A stretch of DNA of 11,514 nucleotides from Bacillota bacterium. Its GTDB lineage: Bacteria; Bacillota; Clostridia; Peptostreptococcales; Anaerovoracaceae. Of the stretch, positions 1-9,078 are shown in pieces (the stretch's first letter is position 1; every line of letters starts with the position of its first letter). The notes under the pieces were generated by a model. It did no database searches. It was not told the DNA's origin and saw nothing but the letters and a program-made list of their open reading frames with translations. The translations under genes and the position numbers were made by a program. Location: positions 1 to 11,514 of the forward strand of contig JABUTE010000047.1 in assembly GCA_021443825.1 (NCBI GenBank). Reading direction: 5' to 3'.

Positions 1-24
1 GTTGTCCTGCAGGACAACCCTTTT
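1..24 (+). terminator. Palindrome at window edge, possible end of an upstream intrinsic terminator
   Basis: Positions 1-18 are a perfect palindrome (GTTGTCC, loop TGCA, GGACAAC) followed by CC and TTTT, with a second TTTT at 32-35. A hairpin then a T-run is the form of a rho-independent terminator. If the cut-off sequence to the left is A-rich then GG, the stem would extend into the CCTTTT. In most bacteria rplL lies upstream of rpoB, so this may be the rplJL terminator or attenuator; that gene is outside the window, so this is inference. The T-run is interrupted, so partial read-through into rpoB would be plausible. Confidence 0.4.
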
Positions 25-74
25 GGTGTTGTTTTAAAAAAGCCGTAAACGGCACCGGAAAAAAAGGCATAAGG

Positions 75-105
75 TTGACCACTATCTGACAAATTGAGGT
101 AAAAT
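75..105 (+). promoter_or_regulatory. Possible sigma-A promoter for rpoBC
   Basis: TTGACC at 75-80 resembles a -35 box and TAAAAT at 100-105 resembles a -10 box. The spacer is 19 bp, longer than the ideal 17, so this would be moderate or weak. The predicted transcript would start near 112 and have a leader of about 50 nt before the rpoB start codon. No better pair is visible between 1 and 163. rpoBC may equally be transcribed by read-through from upstream ribosomal protein genes. Confidence 0.35.
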
Positions 106-113
106 TGTCAGAT
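84..113 (+). promoter_or_regulatory. 9-bp inverted repeat in the rpoB leader (operator or attenuator hairpin)
   Basis: ATCTGACAA at 84-92 is the exact reverse complement of TTGTCAGAT at 105-113, around a 12-nt centre. The arm centres are 21 bp apart, two turns of DNA. The arms overlap the spacer and the -10 to +1 region of the possible promoter, as an operator would. Read as RNA, the same repeat gives an AU-rich stem followed by TTTT (113-116), resembling a weak attenuator for read-through transcripts. The repeat is seen directly; either function is inference. Confidence 0.5.
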
Positions 114-149
114 TTTAGCAACTTTAAAGCTTGTCCAATCGTTATGCAA

Positions 150-156
150 AAGGAGG
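150..156 (+). promoter_or_regulatory. Ribosome binding site deciding the rpoB start
   Basis: AAGGAGG lies 7 nt before the ATG at 164. This fixes the start there rather than at an in-frame TTG at 131, which has no ribosome binding site and would put this sequence inside the gene. Confidence 0.9.
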
Positions 157-163
157 GAACACG

Positions 164-4156
<3,993 letters not shown>

Positions 4157-4175
4157 CGCAAGACGAACACAAAGG

Positions 4176-4181
4176 AAGGAG
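4176..4181 (+). promoter_or_regulatory. Ribosome binding site supporting the TTG start of rpoC
   Basis: AAGGAG ends 8 nt before the TTG at 4190. The encoded N-terminus (MELGNFESLQ) fits the usual start of Gram-positive beta' subunits, and no ATG lies nearby in frame. Confidence 0.85.
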
Positions 4182-4189
4182 AAAGTACT

Positions 4190-7100
4190 TTGGAACTGGG
4201 TAATTTCGAATCATTACAGATAAGTCTGGCTTCTACCGAAAAAATTCTCAGCTGGTCCCACGGCGAAGTAAAAAAGCCCGAGACCATCAATTACAGAACA
4301 TTAAAGCCCGAACGGGACGGTCTTTTCTGCGAGCGCATCTTCGGACCCACCAAGGACTGGGAATGCCACTGCGGAAAGTACAAGAGAGTCCGCTATAAGG
4401 GCATCGTCTGCGACCGCTGCGGCGTAGAGGTCACCAAGGCCAAGGTAAGAAGAGAACGGATGGGCCACATCACCCTGGCCACTCCCGTCTCTCATATCTG
4501 GTACTTTAAGGGAATCCCCAGCCGCATTGGTCTGGTGCTGGAGATCTCTCCCAGAAACCTGGAGCGCGTTCTGTACTTTGCGTCCTATGTAGTCACCGAT
4601 CCCGGCAGCACCGGTCTTGCTTATAAGCAGATCCTGACCGAGCAGGAATACAGAGAAGCAAAGGATGAATTCGGCAGCGATTTCAAGGCCGGCATGGGTG
4701 CGGAAGCCATTCGCGAGCTGCTGTGCGCCATCGACCTGGATGAGCTGGCAGTTCAGCTGAGAGAAGAGCTGGAAGACGCACAGGGCCAGAAGAGAGTAAA
4801 GCTGGTCAGAAGACTGGAAGTCATCGAGGCTTTACGGTCGGCAGGCAACCGCCCCGAGTGGATGATCCTGGAAGTCGTTCCCGTCATTCCCCCCGATCTG
4901 CGTCCGATGGTCCAGTTGGACGGCGGCCGTTTCGCCACCTCCGATCTGAACGATCTTTACAGAAGAGTTATCAACAGAAACAACCGACTCAAGAGACTCC
5001 TTGAGCTGGGCGCCCCCGACATCATCGTGCGCAACGAAAAGAGAATGCTGCAGGAAGCAGTCGATGCGCTGATCGATAACGGCCGCAGAGGCCGCCCCGT
5101 CACCGGCCCCGGCTCCAGACCTCTCAAGTCTTTATCCGATATGCTGAAGGGCAAGCAGGGACGCTTCCGTCAGAACCTGCTGGGCAAGCGCGTCGACTAT
5201 TCCGGCCGTTCCGTAATCGTCGTCGGACCTTCCCTGAAGTATTATCAGTGCGGTCTTCCCAAGAAGATGGCTCTTGAGCTGTTCAAGCCCTTCATCATGA
5301 AGGAGCTGGTAAAGAACGGTTCCGCACACAATATCAAGAGCGCAAAGCGAATGATCGATAAGGTAAGCCCCGAGGTATGGGACGTATTGGACGATATCAT
5401 CAAGGATCATCCCGTACTGCTCAACCGTGCACCGACACTGCACCGACTGGGTATTCAGGCCTTCGAGCCTGTTCTGGTCGAGGGCAATGCCATCAAGCTC
5501 CATCCTCTGGTCTGCACCGCATACAACGCAGACTTCGACGGCGACCAGATGGCAGTTCACCTTCCCCTGTCTGTAGAAGCACAGGCAGAGGCACGCTTCC
5601 TGATGCTGTCTGTTCACAACATTCTGGCACCTAAGGATGGCTCTCCCATCACCACGCCGACCCAGGATATGATCCTCGGATCCTACTACCTGACCTATCC
5701 CGGCGTATGCATCAAGACCGATGAAAACGGTGTGGAAAGCCAGCGGATCGACGAATTCGAAGACGAAAAGCAGGCAGCAAAGAATGCTGCAGACGGCTAT
5801 GTCAGACGTCCCGAAAAGGGCGACGGCAAGATCTTCTGCGACAATGCCGAGATGCTCATGGCCTATCAGGCAGGCGTCGTAGGCGTTCATGCCAAGGTCA
5901 AGGTAAGAGTGACCGATGCCCAGGGCAAGTACCATATGGTAGAGTCCACCGTCGGCCGCTTCATCTTCAATGAACAGATCCCCCAGGATCTGGATTATGT
6001 CGACAGAGAAAAGGATCCCTGCAAGAACGAGATCTGCAGACTGGTCAAGAAGAAGGACCTGACCGATATCATCGACCGGTGCTTCCGCCGCCACGGCAAT
6101 ACCGAGACCGTCAAGATGATGGATCACATCAAGGCGACCGGCTTCAAGTATTCCACCAAGGCTGCCATCACCATTTCCATCGGCGACATGCTGATGCCGC
6201 CCCAGAAGGCTGCCATCATCGCAGAAGCGCAGGAAAAGGTCGACAAGTACCAGCAGGCCTACAGACACGGCTTGATGAACAACACCGAGCGTTACGAAAA
6301 GGTCATCGAGATCTGGCATAAGGCCACCGATGATGTGGCAGACGCTCTGATGGAGAACATGCCTGCTGACAACAACCTGAAGATCATGGCCGACTCCGGT
6401 GCCCGCGGTTCCAAGAACCAGATCCGTCAGATCGGCGGCATGCGCGGTCTGATGGCCAATGCCACCGGTAAGACCATCGAGGTCCCCATTACGGCAAACT
6501 TCCGTGAAGGTCTTTCCATCATGGAATACTTCCTCTCCTCCAACGGTGCAAGAAAGGGTCTCGCAGATACCGCACTGCGTACTGCCGACTCCGGTTACCT
6601 CACCAGACGTCTGGTCGATGTATCCCATAATGCCATCATCCGCGAGGATGACTGCCACACCACCGAGGGCGTTGAGGTTCGCGCGTTCACCGACGGCAAG
6701 GAGGTCATCGAGCCTCTGAAGCTGCGCATCGCAGGCAGAACCGCTCTGAACGATGTCATCGATCCGAAAACCAAAGAGGTTTTGGTACACGCCAACGAAG
6801 AGATCAGCGACAGGCAGGCCGCTGCCATCGAAGCAGCCGGCATCGAAAGCGTCATGATCCGCTCCATCATGGGATGTGCCTGCGAGCACGGTCTGTGCGC
6901 CAAGTGCTACGGCAGAAACCTGGCAACAGGCGAGCCTGTCAACATCGGCGAAGCAGTCGGTATCATCGCGGCCCAGTCCATCGGTGAACCCGGTACCCAG
7001 CTGACCATGAGAACCTTCCACTCCGGCGGCGTATCTCTGGCCGGTAACGACATCACCCAGGGTCTTCCCAGAGTCGAAGAGCTTTTCGAAGCACGTAAGC

Positions 7101-7876
7101 CCAAGGGTATGGCTGAGATCTGCGAAAACGACGGCAAGGTCGTTTCCATCGAGCAGAGACAGGACAACAAGACCGAGATCGTGGTCCGCGGAGAAGAAGA
7201 GCTCCACTACATCGTTCCTTACGGCGCAAGACTGAAGGTCTCCGTAGGCGATACGGTGCAGAAGGGCGACGGCCTCACCAGAGGTCCTCTCAATCCTCAC
7301 GATATTCTCCGCCTCAACGGTGTATCCGGTGTATTCCAGTATCTGATCAAGGAAGTACAGCGCGTATACAGACAGCAGGGTGTAGATATCAACGATAAGC
7401 ATATCGAAGTCATCGCGTCTCAGATGCTCAACAAGGTGCATGTGGAAGATGCCGGCGACACCAACCTGCTGGCCGGCGGCCTGTACACCATGTATGAGGT
7501 CAAGATGGCCAACGCCGCTCTGCAGCCCGATCAGAAGCCTGCCGTCGGCGAACGGACACTGCTGGGTATCACCAAGGCATCCCTGGCCACCAGCTCCTTC
7601 CTCTCTGCCGCATCCTTCCAGGAGACCACCAGAGTTCTGACCGATGCCGCCATCAAGGGCAAGACCGACTATCTGCTCGGTCTGAAGGAGAACGTCATCA
7701 TCGGTAAGCTGATCCCTGCCGGAACAGGCATGAAGCAGTACCGCAGCATCAAGGTCGACTACGGTGAAAACCAGGAATACATGGATTCCTTCCATAAGGG
7801 ATCCGCAGCCGAAGAAGCAGAGCCTGCTCCCGAGGCAGAGGAAACTGCAGCTGTTGAAGAAAACATTGCAGAATAG
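4190..7876 (+). CDS. rpoC: DNA-directed RNA polymerase subunit beta'
   Basis: This is the beta' subunit of RNA polymerase (1228 aa, complete; B. subtilis has 1199), which carries the catalytic magnesium. In order: an N-terminal zinc site (C59, C61, C74, C77); the clamp helices that bind sigma (about 255-300); the catalytic loop NADFDGD at 446-452 with D448, D450 and D452; a second zinc site (C822, C896, C903, C906, with an extra C898); and the bridge-helix/trigger-loop block AAQSIGEPGTQLTMRTFH at 927-944. The large trigger-loop insertion of proteobacteria is absent, as expected in Gram-positives. The last 30 or so residues are rich in Glu and Ala and probably disordered. The start is TTG with a good ribosome binding site. 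It shares a transcript with rpoB; a new promoter begins just after its stop. Confidence 0.98.
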   Translation: MELGNFESLQISLASTEKILSWSHGEVKKPETINYRTLKPERDGLFCERIFGPTKDWECHCGKYKRVRYKGIVCDRCGVEVTKAKVRRERMGHITLATPVSHIWYFKGIPSRIGLVLEISPRNLERVLYFASYVVTDPGSTGLAYKQILTEQEYREAKDEFGSDFKAGMGAEAIRELLCAIDLDELAVQLREELEDAQGQKRVKLVRRLEVIEALRSAGNRPEWMILEVVPVIPPDLRPMVQLDGGRFATSDLNDLYRRVINRNNRLKRLLELGAPDIIVRNEKRMLQEAVDALIDNGRRGRPVTGPGSRPLKSLSDMLKGKQGRFRQNLLGKRVDYSGRSVIVVGPSLKYYQCGLPKKMALELFKPFIMKELVKNGSAHNIKSAKRMIDKVSPEVWDVLDDIIKDHPVLLNRAPTLHRLGIQAFEPVLVEGNAIKLHPLVCTAYNADFDGDQMAVHLPLSVEAQAEARFLMLSVHNILAPKDGSPITTPTQDMILGSYYLTYPGVCIKTDENGVESQRIDEFEDEKQAAKNAADGYVRRPEKGDGKIFCDNAEMLMAYQAGVVGVHAKVKVRVTDAQGKYHMVESTVGRFIFNEQIPQDLDYVDREKDPCKNEICRLVKKKDLTDIIDRCFRRHGNTETVKMMDHIKATGFKYSTKAAITISIGDMLMPPQKAAIIAEAQEKVDKYQQAYRHGLMNNTERYEKVIEIWHKATDDVADALMENMPADNNLKIMADSGARGSKNQIRQIGGMRGLMANATGKTIEVPITANFREGLSIMEYFLSSNGARKGLADTALRTADSGYLTRRLVDVSHNAIIREDDCHTTEGVEVRAFTDGKEVIEPLKLRIAGRTALNDVIDPKTKEVLVHANEEISDRQAAAIEAAGIESVMIRSIMGCACEHGLCAKCYGRNLATGEPVNIGEAVGIIAAQSIGEPGTQLTMRTFHSGGVSLAGNDITQGLPRVEELFEARKPKGMAEICENDGKVVSIEQRQDNKTEIVVRGEEELHYIVPYGARLKVSVGDTVQKGDGLTRGPLNPHDILRLNGVSGVFQYLIKEVQRVYRQQGVDINDKHIEVIASQMLNKVHVEDAGDTNLLAGGLYTMYEVKMANAALQPDQKPAVGERTLLGITKASLATSSFLSAASFQETTRVLTDAAIKGKTDYLLGLKENVIIGKLIPAGTGMKQYRSIKVDYGENQEYMDSFHKGSAAEEAEPAPEAEETAAVEENIAE

Positions 7877-7899
7877 TCGCAAATTACATCATAATTTGT

Positions 7900-7928
7900 T
7901 TGACTTATCAGAAATTAACTGATATACT
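7900..7928 (+). promoter_or_regulatory. Near-consensus sigma-A promoter of the str operon
   Basis: TTGACT (7900-7905) and TATACT (7923-7928) are separated by exactly 17 bp, each one base from consensus. TG at 7920-7921, one base before the -10 box, makes an extended -10. Transcription should begin near 7935. The site lies 24 nt after the rpoC stop and drives rpsL, rpsG, fusA and probably tuf. This is the best promoter in the window. Confidence 0.8.
7906..7924 (+). repeat. Inverted repeat inside the str promoter spacer
   Basis: TATCAG (7906-7911) and CTGATA (7919-7924) form a perfect 6-bp inverted repeat with a 7-nt centre. It fills the space between the -35 and -10 boxes and overlaps the first bases of the -10. 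The placement suits an operator, but a 6-bp repeat in AT-rich DNA can be chance. Confidence 0.35.
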
Positions 7929-7936
7929 CCGTTTGT

Positions 7937-7975
7937 TTGCAGCAGAAAAGAGCTACGCTCTTTTCTGCTGTGCAA
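7937..7975 (+). promoter_or_regulatory. Long hairpin at the predicted 5' end of the str transcript
   Basis: CAGCAGAAAAGAGC (7940-7953) and GCTCTTTTCTGCTG (7957-7970) are perfect reverse complements around a TAC loop. With a 2-nt bulge, TTGCA (7937-7941) can also pair with TGCAA (7971-7975), giving a 17-bp stem. The bases after it are ATAAAAATTTTC, not a T-run, so it is a poor terminator. It begins within a few bases of the predicted +1, so a 5' mRNA-stabilising or regulatory role is more likely. It ends 15 nt before the rpsL ribosome binding site. Whether it also defines the rpoC mRNA 3' end is unknown. Confidence 0.65.
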
Positions 7976-7990
7976 TAAAAATTTTCAGGA

Positions 7991-7996
7991 AAGGAG
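7991..7996 (+). promoter_or_regulatory. Ribosome binding site deciding the rpsL start
   Basis: AAGGAG lies 7 nt before the ATG at 8004 but only 1 nt before an in-frame ATG at 7998. Spacing and the family N-terminus (MPTINQLV) both select 8004. Confidence 0.9.
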
Positions 7997-8003
7997 AATG
8001 TTA

Positions 8004-8423
8004 ATGCCTACCATTAATCAGCTGGTAAGAGAAGGCCGTACCCAGTCCGTAAAGAAGAGCAACAGCCCTGCACTGCTCAGAGGCATGAACTCCCTCAAGA
8101 GAGTTCCCACCGAGATCAAGGCACCTCAGAAGAGAGGCGTATGCACTTCCGTAAAGACCGTAACCCCGAAGAAGCCGAACTCCGCACTGCGTAAAGTAGC
8201 CCGTGTTCGTCTCACCAACGGAATTGAAGTTACCGCTTACATCCCCGGAATCGGTCATAACCTTCAGGAGCACAGTGTAGTACTCATCAGAGGCGGCAGA
8301 GTCAAGGACCTCCCCGGTGTAAGATACCACATCGTAAGAGGTACTCTGGATACCGCAGGTGTTGCAAACCGCAACCAGGCTCGTTCCAAGTACGGTGCCA
8401 AGAGACCCAAGGCCAAGAAGTAA
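8004..8423 (+). CDS. rpsL: 30S ribosomal protein S12
   Basis: S12 (139 aa, complete; B. subtilis 138) sits at the decoding centre of the 30S subunit and takes part in tRNA selection accuracy. The N-terminus MPTINQLVREGR is typical. Compared with E. coli and Mycobacterium there is a 13-residue longer segment before TPKKPNSALRK, normal for low-GC Gram-positives. K56 and K101 match the two lysines (43 and 88 in M. tuberculosis) whose change gives streptomycin resistance; both are wild type. D102 matches the aspartate methylthiolated in E. coli. It is the first gene of the str operon. In B. subtilis an L7Ae-family gene lies between rpoC and rpsL; it is missing here. Confidence 0.98.
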   Translation: MPTINQLVREGRTQSVKKSNSPALLRGMNSLKRVPTEIKAPQKRGVCTSVKTVTPKKPNSALRKVARVRLTNGIEVTAYIPGIGHNLQEHSVVLIRGGRVKDLPGVRYHIVRGTLDTAGVANRNQARSKYGAKRPKAKK

Positions 8424-8553
8424 TTCTGCCGAAGTGTTCAATTTAAACAAAGTGTTATAACTGATGATATCGGGATTATGCCCATTTATATAGATTGGGC
8501 ATTGCGGCATTCTATGTGATGACGAGTACCGATGAATTTGCGCTTAGACGCAT
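8424..8553 (+). promoter_or_regulatory. Structured rpsL-rpsG intercistronic region
   Basis: There is no gene in this stretch, which is AT-rich and carries competing inverted repeats. ATGCCCA (8478-8484) pairs with TGGGCAT (8496-8502) around an 11-nt loop. The same CCC can instead pair with GGG at 8472-8474, and ATGCC with a second GGCAT at 8506-8510. TGCCG (8427-8431) can pair with CGGCA (8505-8509). AAGTGTT is repeated directly at 8432 and 8450. TGCG/CGCA (8539-8542, 8549-8552) can form a small stem abutting the rpsG ribosome binding site. In E. coli, S7 represses translation by binding the rpsL-rpsG gap, so this is a candidate S7 control site; that role is inference. Confidence 0.45.
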
Positions 8554-8558
8554 GGAGG
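8554..8558 (+). promoter_or_regulatory. Ribosome binding site supporting the GTG start of rpsG
   Basis: GGAGG lies 6 nt before the GTG at 8565. An in-frame ATG at 8532 has no ribosome binding site and would add 11 residues foreign to the family. Confidence 0.9.
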
Positions 8559-8564
8559 GAAGAA

Positions 8565-9035
8565 GTGCCTAGAAGAGGTAACGTACCTAAGAGAGAAGTA
8601 CTTCCCGATCCCGTATACGGAAGCATTGTCGTAGCAAAGCTCATCAACAGCATCATGCTGGACGGTAAGAAGGGCGTTGCTCAGAAGATCGTTTACGATG
8701 CTTTCGAAGTGATCGGAAACAAGACCGGTGAAGATCCTCTCGAAGTCTTCACCAAGGCTATGAATAACATCATGCCCCAGGTTGAAGTAAAAGCTAAGAG
8801 AATCGGTGGTGCAAACTACCAGGTGCCCATTGAAGTCAGACCCGAAAGACGTCAGACTCTGGGCCTCAGATGGCTCACCAACTACACCAGAGCAAGAGGC
8901 GAAAGAACCATGTCTGCCAGACTGGCAAACGAGATCATGGACGCTGCAAACGGTGTCGGTGCATCTGTAAAGAAGAAAGAAGACACCCACAAGATGGCAG
9001 AAGCAAACAGAGCCTTTGCACATTACAGGTTCTAA
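8565..9035 (+). CDS. rpsG: 30S ribosomal protein S7
   Basis: S7 (156 aa, complete, the same length as in B. subtilis) binds the 3' major domain of 16S rRNA, starts assembly of the 30S head and contacts tRNA near the E site. The start MPRRGNVPKREVLPDP and the block RWLTNYTRARGERTM are typical of the family. The start codon is GTG. A 141-nt structured gap separates it from rpsL, too far for simple translational coupling, and 43 nt separate it from fusA. In E. coli S7 is the feedback regulator of this operon. Confidence 0.97.
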   Translation: MPRRGNVPKREVLPDPVYGSIVVAKLINSIMLDGKKGVAQKIVYDAFEVIGNKTGEDPLEVFTKAMNNIMPQVEVKAKRIGGANYQVPIEVRPERRQTLGLRWLTNYTRARGERTMSARLANEIMDAANGVGASVKKKEDTHKMAEANRAFAHYRF

Positions 9036-9040
9036 TTGCA

Positions 9041-9064
9041 CTGCCGTATAGCGCTATACGGTAG
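9041..9064 (+). promoter_or_regulatory. Palindromic hairpin just before the fusA ribosome binding site
   Basis: Positions 9044-9061 are a perfect 18-bp palindrome (CCGTATAGC/GCTATACGG). One G-U pair and two further pairs extend it to 9041-9064. As RNA it gives a 10-bp stem with a GCGC loop. It begins 5 nt after the rpsG stop and ends directly at the AAAGGAGG of fusA without covering it. No T-run follows, so it is not an intrinsic terminator. It may insulate or tune fusA translation or mark an mRNA processing site; both are inference. Confidence 0.65.
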
Positions 9065-9072
9065 AAAGGAGG
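9065..9072 (+). promoter_or_regulatory. Ribosome binding site of fusA
   Basis: AAAGGAGG, 6 nt before the ATG at 9079, is among the strongest sites in the window and directly follows the upstream hairpin. Confidence 0.9.
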
Positions 9073-9078
9073 ACACAT

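Noticed and set aside
42..53. GCCG-TAAA-CGGC stem that on the minus strand is followed by six T, like a terminator
   Set aside because: The stem has only 4 bp and no minus-strand gene exists to terminate, so it is most likely chance.
131..163. Upstream TTG as the rpoB start, adding 11 residues
   Set aside because: It has no ribosome binding site, and AAGGAGG at 150-156 is ideally placed for the ATG at 164.
5132..7882. 916-codon open frame antisense to rpoC
   Set aside because: It is in exact codon register with rpoC and is open because rpoC lacks TTA, CTA and TCA there. It resembles no protein I recognise and has no supporting start context.
7998..8003. ATG at 7998 as the rpsL start
   Set aside because: It lies only 1 nt from the AAGGAG, while the ATG at 8004 has proper spacing and gives the family N-terminus MPTINQLV.
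8169..8307. Possible streptomycin-resistance change in S12
   Set aside because: K56 and K101, the positions usually altered, are both lysine.
8456..8461. TATAAC as a -10 box for an internal rpsG promoter
   Set aside because: No acceptable -35 box lies 16-19 bp upstream.
8532..8564. ATG at 8532 as the rpsG start
   Set aside because: It has no ribosome binding site and adds residues absent from S7; the GTG at 8565 has GGAGG at 6 nt and gives the standard 156 aa.
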